From the NCBI RefSeq assembly GCF_000447295.1, contig NZ_KE650771.1, positions 62,001 through 126,000 on the forward strand: 64,000 nucleotides of DNA, written 5' to 3'. Source of the stretch: Fischerella sp. PCC 9431. GTDB lineage: Bacteria; Cyanobacteriota; Cyanobacteriia; Cyanobacteriales; Nostocaceae. The number at the start of each line of letters is the position of its first letter. Positions within the stretch are counted from its first letter, which is position 1. This document shows, piece by piece, positions 38,152 through 48,403 of this stretch. Made by a program: the position numbers and the translations under genes. The notes under the pieces are model-generated. The model saw only the letters and a list, made by a program, of their open reading frames with translations. It did no database searches and was not told the origin of the DNA.

Positions 38152-40488
38152 ATGACTATTGACTTTCTCAGTCACCTTAACCCCAGTCAACGCCGCGCCG
38201 TTGAACACTTTTGTGGCCCTTTGCTAGTTGTTGCTGGTGCAGGTTCCGGTAAAACACGGGCGCTAACTTATCGGATTGCGAATTTGATTTTGCAACATCG
38301 TGTCGATCCTGAAAATATCCTCGCAGTGACTTTCACCAACAAAGCAGCGCGGGAAATGAAAGACCGGATTCAGAAGTTATTTGCTGAACAGTTGGCGATC
38401 GCAGAATTTGGTGAACGTTTTGATTTACTGCCAGAATACGATCAAGCCAAGCTAAAATCGCGAGTTTGGCGCACTTATGTTAAAGATTTGTGGTGCGGTA
38501 CTTTCCACAGTTTATTTTCTCGGATTCTCCGCTTTGATATTGAAAAATATCAAGATGAAAAAGGACGCCGTTGGAACCGTAATTTTTCGATTTTTGATGA
38601 ATCCGACGCCCAGGGTCTAGTAAAAGAAATCGTTACCAAACAGTTAAACCTAGACGACAAAAAATTTGAACCGCGTTCTGTACGCTATGCTATTAGCAAC
38701 GCCAAAAATAAAGGTTTATCACCCCAAGACTTTGAAAGAGAACAACCAAATTATCGGGGAAGAGTTATAGCTGAAGTCTACAGTAAATATCAAGACCGAC
38801 TAGCAGAAAATAATGCTCTGGATTTTGATGATTTAATTCTTGTACCTGTAAAATTATTTCAGCAAAACGAACAGGTCTTAGGTTATTGGCATCGCAAGTT
38901 TCACCATATATTAGTAGATGAATATCAAGATACCAACCGGACTCAATACGATTTGATTCGGTTATTAGTCACGCATGGAGAAAACAATAAAAATAACTGG
39001 GATTGGAGCGATCGCTCAGTTTTTGTGGTAGGTGATGCTGACCAATCGATCTATTCTTTTAGAATGGCTGATTTTACGATTTTGCTGGAGTTTCAGCAAG
39101 ACTTCGGCGATGGTTTGCAGGATGATGATACCAGGACAATGGTAAAATTAGAAGAGAATTATCGCTCCTGTGAAAATATTCTCCAAGCTGCTAACGAACT
39201 GATAGAAAATAACACCCAACGGATTGATAAGATTCTTCGCGCCACCAGAGGTGCAGGTGAGCAGATTTATTTTTTCAAAGCTGATGACGAAATCGCCGAA
39301 GCCGAATTTGTGATCAATCAAATTCGTAATTTAGAAAGAGAAAACCCAGAATTAGATTGGGGAAGTTTTGCGATTCTTTATCGTACCAATGCTCAATCTC
39401 GACCCTTTGAAGATCTTTTAGTCCGCGCCCAAATTCCTTACGCTGTTGTTGGCGGATTAAAATTTTATGACCGCAAAGAAATTAAAGATGTACTAGCCTA
39501 TTTAAGAGCGATCGCGAACCCGTCTGATACAGTCAGTTTATTACGGGTGATTAACACTCCTCGCCGGGGAATCGGTAAAGCGACGATTGATAACTTAGTT
39601 GCTGCTGCTCAACAATTAGGCACAACCTTGTGGGAAATACTGAGTGACGAAACATCAGTTAATACCTTAGCTGGGCGTTCTGCCAAATCTGTAAATAACT
39701 TTGCAGGCATGATTAGTCGTTGGCAAGCTGAACTTGCAAACATGCCCGCCTCAGATATTTTACAAGGTATATTAGAAGACTCTGGTTATGTGCAGGACTT
39801 AATGAACCAGGGAACAGACGAAGCAGACGATAGAGTCGAAAACGTCCAAGAGTTATTCAACGCCGTACTACAATTTCAAGAAGAAAACGAAGAAGTTTCC
39901 TTGGGAGATTTCCTCGCCAGTGCAGCTTTGAGTTCCGATTTAGATAATCTCAAAGAAGGACAAAAAGCCGTTTCCTTGATGACTCTTCACGCATCCAAAG
40001 GCTTAGAATTTCCTGTGGTGTATATGGTGGGGTTAGAACAGGGGCTATTTCCTAACTACCGTTCGATGAACGACCCCTCAGCTTTGGAAGAAGAACGCCG
40101 TTTGTGTTATGTGGGGATTACTCGCGCCCAAGAAAGATTATTTATCTCCCATGCGCGGGAACGTCGTCTTTATGGTAATCGAGAACCAGCCGTGCGATCG
40201 CAATTCCTCGACGAATTACCAGAAGAATTATTAGTTACTCATCGTCCGGGTAGAGTTGCTTACACAAAAACAGCTAGTGGGAGTTTACCACAACGGGGAA
40301 GCAAAGCCAGACAAAGCGTTGTAGAAAATTGGCAAGTAGGCGATCGCGTCTTACACAAAATCTTTGGCGAAGGTGAAATTACACACGTGTTTGGTTCAGA
40401 GAAAAAAGTTTCTGTGGCGATTAAATTTGATCACCTTGGTCAAAAGATTATCGATCCTCAAGTTGCACAATTGCAACGAATGGATTAG
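38152..40488 (+). CDS. pcrA: UvrD/PcrA-family DNA helicase
   Basis: 778 aa. Superfamily 1A helicase: Q-motif LNPSQRRAVEHF, Walker A AGAGSGKT (28-35), TFTNKAAREMKDRI, DEYQDTN, GDADQSIYSFRMAD, VSLMTLHASKGLEFPVV and YVGITRAQERLF. The C-terminal Tudor-like end (VGDRVLHKIFGEGEITHV) is typical of PcrA. It unwinds DNA in repair and replication restart. Whether it is named PcrA, UvrD or Rep is a matter of subgroup. Confidence 0.95.
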   Translation: MTIDFLSHLNPSQRRAVEHFCGPLLVVAGAGSGKTRALTYRIANLILQHRVDPENILAVTFTNKAAREMKDRIQKLFAEQLAIAEFGERFDLLPEYDQAKLKSRVWRTYVKDLWCGTFHSLFSRILRFDIEKYQDEKGRRWNRNFSIFDESDAQGLVKEIVTKQLNLDDKKFEPRSVRYAISNAKNKGLSPQDFEREQPNYRGRVIAEVYSKYQDRLAENNALDFDDLILVPVKLFQQNEQVLGYWHRKFHHILVDEYQDTNRTQYDLIRLLVTHGENNKNNWDWSDRSVFVVGDADQSIYSFRMADFTILLEFQQDFGDGLQDDDTRTMVKLEENYRSCENILQAANELIENNTQRIDKILRATRGAGEQIYFFKADDEIAEAEFVINQIRNLERENPELDWGSFAILYRTNAQSRPFEDLLVRAQIPYAVVGGLKFYDRKEIKDVLAYLRAIANPSDTVSLLRVINTPRRGIGKATIDNLVAAAQQLGTTLWEILSDETSVNTLAGRSAKSVNNFAGMISRWQAELANMPASDILQGILEDSGYVQDLMNQGTDEADDRVENVQELFNAVLQFQEENEEVSLGDFLASAALSSDLDNLKEGQKAVSLMTLHASKGLEFPVVYMVGLEQGLFPNYRSMNDPSALEEERRLCYVGITRAQERLFISHARERRLYGNREPAVRSQFLDELPEELLVTHRPGRVAYTKTASGSLPQRGSKARQSVVENWQVGDRVLHKIFGEGEITHVFGSEKKVSVAIKFDHLGQKIIDPQVAQLQRMD

Positions 40489-40492
40489 CGAG

Positions 40493-40599
40493 TTATACCA
40501 ATTTGAAAAAAGAATTCGACAAATAGACCATCTGTAGAGACGCGATTAATCGCGTCTTTAGCCAAGGATGTGTTGGAATCATGAATTGAATTGGTATTA
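40493..40599. mobile_element. MITE-like element, about 107 bp
   Basis: Ends ttataccaatttgaaaaaag and aattgaattggtatta are inverted relative to each other, and the centre has the palindrome tgtagagacgcgat/atcgcgtctt (40533-40561). Related copies are at about 7747-7830, 60504-60583 and 60614-60724. Confidence 0.7.
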
Positions 40600-40905
40600 G
40601 AGAGAGTAAATTACTGAAACGAGAAAGTATTTAAATTAAATGAAAAAACAAACTGCGGTTTGCTTATTGATTGACTTAATTTATTTTCCTGATGCAGCAA
40701 TCAGTTATGGTGATCGTGAGGACAGGCGATCGCCAAGCATAACAAAATCAATTCTCTAAAATCCTGCTATAAATCAATCTCTGCTTCCTATGTATGTGCT
40801 TCCCTCTTCGGATAATCTACCTTATGGGAACGCCTAACGGCAGTATTATTAATAGATTAATTCTGTTATAAAAAAAATTATGAATATTAATTGTTCTGAA
40901 AAGAC
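40600..40905. other. intergenic region between converging genes
   Basis: About 306 bp. A 39-codon open frame starts at 40641 (MKKQTAVCLLIDLIYFPDAA) but has no visible ribosome-binding site and no family look, so it is not called. One HIP1-like site. No terminator recognised. Confidence 0.4.
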
Positions 40906-43086
40906 TCACATATTTGCAAAGTGTTCCTGCAATAAATCATGAATAAAATGATAGCGTCCACCAACTTGTTGAATTAATTTTAGCTTATCTGCATAACTAA
41001 GGAAATAAGCATAATTCCAAGGAATTGAACCATTGCGCCATAGGATTAGGCGTAAGGCAAAGTGTTGAATAACAGGAATGCCCGCAAAAATAATACCGAA
41101 GAATAACCCAAAACTAAGCCCTGTTATTATAATCTTAGACTGAGAAACAGTAATACCTTGATCATACAAAAACGATGTCATAAATAACATAGAAATTGGC
41201 AAGAAAATAATCGCAACAATAACAGTGTATTTAGCTGATTCTTTAATGCCTTGATTAGGATAACTGTTTATTTTTAATTTATTAATTTTAGGTAAGATAA
41301 TTCTTTTGTTTAAATAAGAGCTATTAATAACCTTATCTAATGAAATATTTATTATTCCTAAATTTATCTGATTAATCTGCTTAATAATTATTTGAAAACA
41401 TCGGCAAACAACAACTCCAATAATTAATCCAACACTTAACTCAAAAGTCAAACTAATCGTTATAGCAAAAATCAATCCAATGATTACTCCAACAATATCG
41501 AATGAAAGCTCTAAGTTATTATTGGGTTGGATCTCATCAGAAAAGCTAAAAAATAGTCCACTAATTGCTCCAATTACTAGTCCACTAATTGACCCAGTTA
41601 CTAGTCCGCTAATTAACCCAATCATCAATCCACTAATTATTCCAACTATCAACCTATACAGTTTTCTGTGTCCATTATTTTTTAAATAATCAGGCTGGAT
41701 TTTCTCAATAAAAAAATCTTTTCTATTTTGACAAGACAAAATTTCTGCTAACCACTTCAACCATTTCTTAGTATATTCATCTTTCCAAGGATTATGTTTA
41801 TTTTCTGATTTTTTACTTTCCAAACATTTTTTAATATAAGCATCAAATAAATCTTTACGACGTTCATTTTGGTAAGCTTGCGGTTGATTTCTAGGATTTA
41901 GATATTTATTTTGAGGTAAACCTCCTAGATAAGCAATTGGAATGAGATGTAAAAACAGTGGTGTCTTTGCTAACTCTCCTAAACCATTGGGATCATTTTG
42001 AATAAGTTGCCAAATTTTCCACCATTCAGAGTTGCGTCCCATGACTTGCCGCAAGTAGTCTTTAATTTGATCTGCTTTGAGTGGCTGTAAAAAAACTGTT
42101 CCGCGCAACTGTCCCAACTTGACTCCACATTCGTCATACTCTTCTTCACGACAGCAGACAGCCAAAGGTAAATTATATTTTTCTTTAAGGAACTCGTTAA
42201 TTTGTTCAATACACTTCTCTTGACCGGATAACCCTAATTCATCTAAACCATCTAGCAATGGTATTAGTTGACTTTTCTCCAACCACTGACTACTAATTTT
42301 TTCTGGTACATTGTAGCGGGACTTTAGATCAGCTATTAGCCAATTACCTATTGTCTGTTTATCATCCCAGCTAGAAAGTTCAAATAGCATTGGAATAGGT
42401 TTGTTAGGATCATCTTTAGCATTTTTAATTAAACTTTGTGCTAGCTCCAGCAGTAGTGTGGTTTTTCCTGAACCTGGTGCGCCTAAAATCATCAATCTTT
42501 CATCAGCTTCTTCTTCAAAAGTCTCAATGATTGGCTGCCCAGGATCTAGAAATGTGTTTCGCCTGTTAAGCAGAGTTAACAAGCGTTGCGGTTGGATAAA
42601 TTGATTGGATTGAGATAGATAATTGTCATTTAGGGTAAGTTGATTTTGTGATCGTCTTTCTTGCGAAACTTGAATAATTTTGTCATCGTGCAGCGAGTCA
42701 CGTAGTCTTTGTTTTACATAACTTTCCATCACCCTCAATAATGCTTGTCGCCAATCATCCGAAGTTTTTTCAAGATTATAATCATGCCTGTTTCTGAACA
42801 AATATAGTACTGTTACCAGTGAGAAGCTGTAGCCAATGCTCAAAGTCCACAATACTTTCTGTATCCAGTCAGTATTTTGTTGATTTGTTGGGGTACTGGA
42901 TAAAACACCGACATATAATGTTAGTACTGCGCTTACCACTGCTAGCCCAATAACTAATAAATTTTCCGATACAGGCTTTTTCTTGTCAAATGCATTAGTT
43001 AGTAGCGCCCCAACAACAGGAAGGATGGCGAGCAGTAATGATAATAATATTTTGATTTGTTCTGGTGTCATAGTTATAGAAATCAA
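40906..43086 (-). CDS. membrane-anchored NACHT NTPase
   Basis: 726 aa. Three helices at the N-terminus (about 11-30, 44-64, 78-97), then a NACHT domain with Walker A GAPGSGKTT (202-210) and Walker B LIPLLDGLDELG (274-285). The C-terminal 240 residues contain about six to eight helices, including a Gly/Ser/Ile zipper-like stretch (GLISGLVTGSISGLVIGAIS), and end with FIHDLLQEHFANM, common to cyanobacterial NACHT proteins. NACHT proteins act in signalling and some in phage defence; no effector enzyme domain is visible here and no defence neighbours are present, so a defence role is only possible. A, T-rich codon use is lower in GC than the neighbours. Confidence 0.85.
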   Translation of the reverse strand: MISITMTPEQIKILLSLLLAILPVVGALLTNAFDKKKPVSENLLVIGLAVVSAVLTLYVGVLSSTPTNQQNTDWIQKVLWTLSIGYSFSLVTVLYLFRNRHDYNLEKTSDDWRQALLRVMESYVKQRLRDSLHDDKIIQVSQERRSQNQLTLNDNYLSQSNQFIQPQRLLTLLNRRNTFLDPGQPIIETFEEEADERLMILGAPGSGKTTLLLELAQSLIKNAKDDPNKPIPMLFELSSWDDKQTIGNWLIADLKSRYNVPEKISSQWLEKSQLIPLLDGLDELGLSGQEKCIEQINEFLKEKYNLPLAVCCREEEYDECGVKLGQLRGTVFLQPLKADQIKDYLRQVMGRNSEWWKIWQLIQNDPNGLGELAKTPLFLHLIPIAYLGGLPQNKYLNPRNQPQAYQNERRKDLFDAYIKKCLESKKSENKHNPWKDEYTKKWLKWLAEILSCQNRKDFFIEKIQPDYLKNNGHRKLYRLIVGIISGLMIGLISGLVTGSISGLVIGAISGLFFSFSDEIQPNNNLELSFDIVGVIIGLIFAITISLTFELSVGLIIGVVVCRCFQIIIKQINQINLGIINISLDKVINSSYLNKRIILPKINKLKINSYPNQGIKESAKYTVIVAIIFLPISMLFMTSFLYDQGITVSQSKIIITGLSFGLFFGIIFAGIPVIQHFALRLILWRNGSIPWNYAYFLSYADKLKLIQQVGGRYHFIHDLLQEHFANM

Positions 43087-43528
43087 ATGTTGATGGCTAG
43101 AGAAAAGTCTTAATTGCCACTTAAGTCACATCGCCATTGACTAGCTATGTATTAGAAAAACAAAATCTACGCCTAGACACTCTAAAATAGCCAGAGCATC
43201 TCAAAAGAATCTCTAAATAAATTCTTATCTTTAATTAAATTCAAACTTATTCAGTCAATTCCAGAATTATGACTCAATCTTTCTTTCTCGTTGGTGTTCT
43301 ATACTGTGGGAAATCAATGTATATCTATAAGGAACATTACTTGAATCTTGCTAAGTATACTGAGAAAGAAACCTTTGTATAGCAAGCTTCTAGCCAGCTT
43401 GTTTTTTCAAAAATTAAATAGGAGTCCTATATCAGCATCTTGGTAATTTAATAATCTTTACCCTCTAACCGATTCACAACTTTCACTGATAAACTTGAAA
43501 TTTCCGCCTTGCCAAATAATCAGCGCCT
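43087..43528. other. intergenic region between divergent NACHT and smc genes
   Basis: About 442 bp, AT-rich. It must hold both promoters; no box was recognised with confidence and no repeat or RNA gene was seen. Confidence 0.35.
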
Positions 43529-46500
43529 ATGGTGCATATAAAAAGGGTTGAACTTACCAATTTTAAATCCTTCGGTGGCACTACCTCTGTTCCTTTGCTA
43601 CCGGGGTTTACTGTCGTTTCTGGACCAAATGGTTCCGGGAAATCAAATATTCTCGACTCGCTGCTATTTTGCTTAGGACTGGCGAGTTCTAAGGGAATGC
43701 GCGCCGATCGCTTACCTGATCTTGTCAACACGACTCAAACTAGCAAGTCTCGTGCTGCTGTGGAAGCAATTGTGACGGTGACGTTTGATTTATCTGATCA
43801 TCAACCAGATGAGTTTTTAGAAATGGAACCGATTGTTTCCACGGTCGAAGTCGATACCCTCGACGATGAACCAGAGGAAACAGAACAAGCAGAACAGAAA
43901 GCAGAACAAACAGAAGACGAGAAAAATCGTAAACAAAAAATCCGTGCTGTAGCTGGTGGAGAGTGGAGTGTGACTCGGAGGTTACGTGTTACTCCCCAAG
44001 GAACTTATACATCAAACTATTACATTAACGGAATCTCTAGTACTCTCACAGAGTTACACGAAGAATTAGAACGTCTACGCGTTTATCCCGAAGGTTACAA
44101 CGTTGTTTTGCAAGGGGACGTCACCAGCATTATTTCGATGAATGCGCGGGAAAGGCGGGAAATTATTGATGAGTTGGCAGGGGTAGCGTCTTTTGACCGT
44201 AAAATTAATCAAGCCAAAGATACTCTGGAAGAAGTCAGAGAAAAAGAAGACAGTTGTCGGATTATTGAAACCGAATTAACTACACAGTGCGATCGCCTCT
44301 CTCAAGATAAAGCCAAAGCTGAAAAATACCAAAAACTCCGCACAGAATATCTAGAAAAACAAAAGTGGGAAGCGGTGTTGTCTTGGCGTACCCTGCAAAA
44401 TCATCAAGAAAAATTAGCGAATCAAATTCAAGCAGGCGATCGCACTTCCACTGAACTCACAGAACAACTCACTCACCTCAACACCAAAATTAGCCAAAAA
44501 AATCTGGAACTTGACCAACTCAACGCCCGTGTGAAAGCATTGGGAGAAGAAGAACTATTAGCAGTACAAGCAATTCTGGCAAACCAAGAAGCCGAACGTA
44601 AACAACTCCAGCGTCAACAAACTGAACTCGAAACAGCATCCCAAGAAACAGCCAAGCGTTTAACTCAAACTCAGCAAGAAATTCAACAGCATCAGCAAAC
44701 TATAGAACAACTGTTGCAACAACAAAATGTAGAGACGCACCATGTAACGTCTCTACAAACCGAACGCGACGCAGTTCAACAAGAATTAGAAAATTCTCGC
44801 CAAGCAGCAGCAGAAATTGCTTCTGCTTCCGAAGCGTGGGTACAACAACAAACTGCACTCAATCGCCAAATTGAAACTTTGCTGCAAACAGTTGAACCCC
44901 AGCGCACCGAACAAGCGCAGCTAAGGGAACGAAACAACCAACTACAACAGCAAATTCAAGAACAAACCGAGTTAATTCAAACAGTAGAACCGCAACTTGC
45001 TGAAAAACAAATTGAGTGTAGTCGCCTAGAAACTGAATTTAATTCCTCTAGCGAACCCATCCAAGAATTAGCGGAAAATCTCACCGCGACAGAACAAGAA
45101 TTACAAATCCAACAGGAAACCCAAAAGCGCCTTTTACAAGAACAACGCGAAAAACAACGTCAGTTAGATAAATTAGAAGCACAGGCGCAAGCACAGCAAG
45201 AAGTCCAAGGTACTGGTGCGAGTAAAGTCATTCTCCAATCAGGAATGTCTGGGATTTGTGGACTGGTTGTGAAGTTGGGACGAGTGGAACCGCGTTTTCA
45301 ACTTGCTTTAGAAATTGCTGCGGGGGCGCGGTTGGGACATATTGTGGTGGAAAATGATGGTGTCGCCGCAGCTGGCATTGAATTATTAAAGCAAAGACGG
45401 GCGGGGAGAGCAACCTTTTTACCGTTAAATAAAATTCAAGCACCCAGGTTTACCCATGATGCAACCCTGCGTTTAGCTCAAGGTTTTATCGGTTATGCTG
45501 TGAACTTGGTAGAGTGTGCGCCGCGTTATCGTGATGTATTCGCCTACGTTTTTGGCAATACAGTTGTGTTTTCCACTCTAGAACACGCGCGGAAAAATTT
45601 GGGACTTTACCGCATTGTCACCCTCGAAGGCGAATTGTTAGAAACTAGCGGCGCGATGACTGGCGGTAGCGTTTTCCAACGTTCAGCGTTACGCTTTGGT
45701 AGCGGTGAAGCGGCGGAATCTGACGAAGTTATCGCCCTCAAAAAGCGGTTGGAGGATATCGATCGCATTTTAGAACGTTGTACCGAAGCGATCGCATCTC
45801 TTGCAACTCGCGCCAAACAACTTTCCCAGGAATTGACAGAAGCACGTCAAACACGACGCGAACAGCAATTACAGCTAGAACAGTTACAAAAAGAAATCAA
45901 AACTCTGACTTCGCAGTTAGAAACCACGCGATCGCAACTTAGCCAAAATACCGAAAAGTTAACTTCTGCTCAATCACGTTTGGAAGTTTTAGATCGGGAT
46001 TTACCAGACCAAGAGCAACAATTACAACAACTGCGCCACGCACTCGCAGAGTTGGAAGCCTCCCAAACTCCCCAGGAATGGCAACAAATTCAAGCAGTAA
46101 TTAAAGAACAAGAGCAACAATTACAACAACGTGATCAAGCATTACGCACAGCCGAACAAAACCTCAAAGACCTAGAAAATCAGCAACAGCGCTTACAAGA
46201 AAAAATCCAAGAATCCGAACAACGTATTATCGAATACCAAACCCAACAAACCTCTTGTAGAGACGCGATTCATCGCGTCTTCACCGAAATCACCACCACA
46301 GACGAACAAATCTCCCAAACCCGCCAGCGTTTGAGTGAAATGGAAGCGAATTTAGGCGAAGAAAAACAAAAGCGCGATCGCACTGAACAGGAATTGCGGG
46401 CTGACACCCAGCGTCAACAACAATTAGAGTGGGAAATTCAAAAACTGCAAGAAACCCAGCAAACACGCCGGGAAGAACTCGCCAACGTCCAAACACAACT

Positions 46501-47218
46501 GCAAACAGTCGTGGCTGACTTACCATCGCCCTTACCAGAAGTACCAGATAAAGTCGATTTAGAAGACTTACAAAAAGAATTGCGATCGCTTGCTAAACGA
46601 CTGCAAGCAATGGAACCTGTTAATATGCTGGCGTTAGAACAATACGAACGTACACAAAAACGGTTAGCAGAACTCAGTCAAAAATTACAGACATTAGAAG
46701 CAGAACGCACCGAATTATTGTTACGAATTGAAAACTTTACCACCCTCCGCCAACGTGCTTTTAAAGAAGCTTTCGACGCCGTTAATGAAAACTTTAAATC
46801 TATTTTTGCCACTCTTTCTGAAGGTGACGGCTATTTACAACTCGACAATCCCGAAGATCCTTTTAGCAGTGGCTTAAACTTAGTCGCCCACCCCAAAGGT
46901 AAACCAGTGCAGCGTCTTGCTTCTATGTCTGGCGGAGAAAAATCTCTCACCGCCTTAAGCTTTATTTTTGCTCTCCAAAGATATCGTCCCTCGCCGTTTT
47001 ATGCTTTTGATGAAGTAGATATGTTTCTAGATGGGGCAAACGTAGAACGATTAGCTAAAATGATTAAACAACAGGCGCAACAAGCACAATTTATAGTTGT
47101 GAGTTTGCGTCGCCCGATGATAGAATCAGCCGAACGCACAATTGGCGTTACTCAAGCCAGAGGTGCTTTCACTCAAGTCTTGGGTATTAAGTTACAATCT
47201 TCTAATACGTCGGCTTGA
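43529..47218 (+). CDS. smc: chromosome segregation protein SMC
   Basis: 1229 aa. N-terminal ATPase half with Walker A GPNGSGKSN (32-40), long coiled coils, a hinge (about 565-690, SGICGLVVKLGRVEPRFQLA) and the C-terminal half with signature MSGGEKSLTALSFIFALQR and Walker B FYAFDEVDMFLDG. It forms ring dimers that compact and separate chromosomes. Two palindromes of the dispersed tgtagagacgcg type lie inside the coding sequence in frame: 44728-44757 (about residues 400-410) and 46256-46280 (about residues 910-918), both in the coiled-coil arms. The PRC-barrel gene follows after 59 bp. Confidence 0.97.
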   Translation: MVHIKRVELTNFKSFGGTTSVPLLPGFTVVSGPNGSGKSNILDSLLFCLGLASSKGMRADRLPDLVNTTQTSKSRAAVEAIVTVTFDLSDHQPDEFLEMEPIVSTVEVDTLDDEPEETEQAEQKAEQTEDEKNRKQKIRAVAGGEWSVTRRLRVTPQGTYTSNYYINGISSTLTELHEELERLRVYPEGYNVVLQGDVTSIISMNARERREIIDELAGVASFDRKINQAKDTLEEVREKEDSCRIIETELTTQCDRLSQDKAKAEKYQKLRTEYLEKQKWEAVLSWRTLQNHQEKLANQIQAGDRTSTELTEQLTHLNTKISQKNLELDQLNARVKALGEEELLAVQAILANQEAERKQLQRQQTELETASQETAKRLTQTQQEIQQHQQTIEQLLQQQNVETHHVTSLQTERDAVQQELENSRQAAAEIASASEAWVQQQTALNRQIETLLQTVEPQRTEQAQLRERNNQLQQQIQEQTELIQTVEPQLAEKQIECSRLETEFNSSSEPIQELAENLTATEQELQIQQETQKRLLQEQREKQRQLDKLEAQAQAQQEVQGTGASKVILQSGMSGICGLVVKLGRVEPRFQLALEIAAGARLGHIVVENDGVAAAGIELLKQRRAGRATFLPLNKIQAPRFTHDATLRLAQGFIGYAVNLVECAPRYRDVFAYVFGNTVVFSTLEHARKNLGLYRIVTLEGELLETSGAMTGGSVFQRSALRFGSGEAAESDEVIALKKRLEDIDRILERCTEAIASLATRAKQLSQELTEARQTRREQQLQLEQLQKEIKTLTSQLETTRSQLSQNTEKLTSAQSRLEVLDRDLPDQEQQLQQLRHALAELEASQTPQEWQQIQAVIKEQEQQLQQRDQALRTAEQNLKDLENQQQRLQEKIQESEQRIIEYQTQQTSCRDAIHRVFTEITTTDEQISQTRQRLSEMEANLGEEKQKRDRTEQELRADTQRQQQLEWEIQKLQETQQTRREELANVQTQLQTVVADLPSPLPEVPDKVDLEDLQKELRSLAKRLQAMEPVNMLALEQYERTQKRLAELSQKLQTLEAERTELLLRIENFTTLRQRAFKEAFDAVNENFKSIFATLSEGDGYLQLDNPEDPFSSGLNLVAHPKGKPVQRLASMSGGEKSLTALSFIFALQRYRPSPFYAFDEVDMFLDGANVERLAKMIKQQAQQAQFIVVSLRRPMIESAERTIGVTQARGAFTQVLGIKLQSSNTSA

Positions 47219-47277
47219 GTTTTTGTTAATAATAGTGTATAGATAAACCGGATTCGAGATCAGGGACTCGGTATAGA

Positions 47278-48270
47278 ATGACCTCTGAACAAATAATTAG
47301 GCGTTCCGATATTTTAAATACCCAGGTGATTACCCGTGACAACGGTAAACGGCTAGGCATAGTCAGTCAAGTCTGGGTGGATGTAGATCAACGAGAGGTT
47401 GTGGCTCTTGGCTTACGAGACAGCCTGATCTCCGTGTCTGGCATACCGCGCTATATGTACCTCAACAACATCAACCAAATCGGGGATGTAATTTTGGTTG
47501 ATAACGAGGATGTCATCGAAGACATTGAGGTTGAAGCTTTAAGCAACCTGATAAATTGGGAAGTAATTACAGAAACAGGTGAAGTCTTAGGAAAAGTCCG
47601 GGGCTTCAAGTTCAACGGCGAGAATGGGAAAATATATTCTATCACTATCGCCTCTTTAGGACTACCCCAAATTCCTGATTCCTTCCTCAGTACCTACGAA
47701 CTGTCCATCGAAGAAATCGTCAGCACAGGCCCCAATAGATTAATTGTCTTCGAGGGTGCAGAAGAACGGGTAACTCAATTAACAGTTGGTGTTCTAGAGC
47801 GCCTGGGTATCGGTAGAGCGCCTTGGGAACGCGAAGACGTGGACGATTACAACTACGCGCCGCGTCAAGTTGCACCTGCAAACCAACTACCAAGCGGAGT
47901 TCCCATTGAACCAATCAAACCCAAGATTCGCACACCTGAACCTGTAGTACAACAGGAATGGGACGAAGACTACTACGAAGAAGAACGTCCCCAACGGCGG
48001 GTGATGGAAGCACGAGCCTACGAGTCCATCCGCTACGAAGAAGAAGAGGAAGACAACTGGAGTGAAGCCACGGGTAAAGATAGGTACGAAGCCCAACCCT
48101 ACGAACCACCCCAACCTTACACCGCCAAATCATCCTATGCAGAAGAATATGATGATTACGACGACGACTTGAAGCGCGACGCTTGGGACGACGAACCACC
48201 CCAACCGGTGAACATTCCCAAGAAAGTCAAAGAAAAACTGCCAGAGTACGAAGAAGAAGGCGGCTATTAA
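47278..48270 (+). CDS. PRC-barrel domain protein with acidic tail
   Basis: 330 aa. Two PRC-barrel domains (about 5-85: SDILNTQVITRDNGKRLGIV; about 92-165: GEVLGKVRGFKFNGENGKIY), then a Glu/Asp/Tyr/Pro-rich tail (about 200-330) that is probably disordered. PRC barrels occur in RimM, photosynthetic reaction centres and sporulation proteins; here the partner is unknown. It directly follows smc (59 bp) and shares a terminator downstream, so a link with chromosome organisation is possible but unproven. Confidence 0.88.
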   Translation: MTSEQIIRRSDILNTQVITRDNGKRLGIVSQVWVDVDQREVVALGLRDSLISVSGIPRYMYLNNINQIGDVILVDNEDVIEDIEVEALSNLINWEVITETGEVLGKVRGFKFNGENGKIYSITIASLGLPQIPDSFLSTYELSIEEIVSTGPNRLIVFEGAEERVTQLTVGVLERLGIGRAPWEREDVDDYNYAPRQVAPANQLPSGVPIEPIKPKIRTPEPVVQQEWDEDYYEEERPQRRVMEARAYESIRYEEEEEDNWSEATGKDRYEAQPYEPPQPYTAKSSYAEEYDDYDDDLKRDAWDDEPPQPVNIPKKVKEKLPEYEEEGGY

Positions 48271-48323
48271 ATCAGTTAACAGTGATCAGTTATCAGTGAT
48301 CAAAGATTAATCATTTGCGAGTA

Positions 48324-48360
48324 TAGATCCCCGACTTTTCTCAAAAGTCGGGGATCTTTT
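48324..48360 (+). terminator. rho-independent terminator after smc/PRC-barrel
   Basis: Perfect stem AGATCCCCGACTTTT / AAAAGTCGGGGATCT with a 3-base loop, followed by TTTT. About 54 bp past the PRC-barrel stop. Confidence 0.9.
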
Positions 48361-48403
48361 AATCAGGGGTAATTTTGAAAGTTTGTAGTAAGCACTTTAG
48401 TGT

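Noticed and set aside
40641-40760. 39-codon open frame
   Set aside because: No ribosome-binding site, no repeat or family feature, and a typical length for chance.
40906-43086. Calling the NACHT gene a phage-defence system
   Set aside because: No effector domain or defence neighbours; NACHT proteins have many roles in cyanobacteria, so only the fold is reported.
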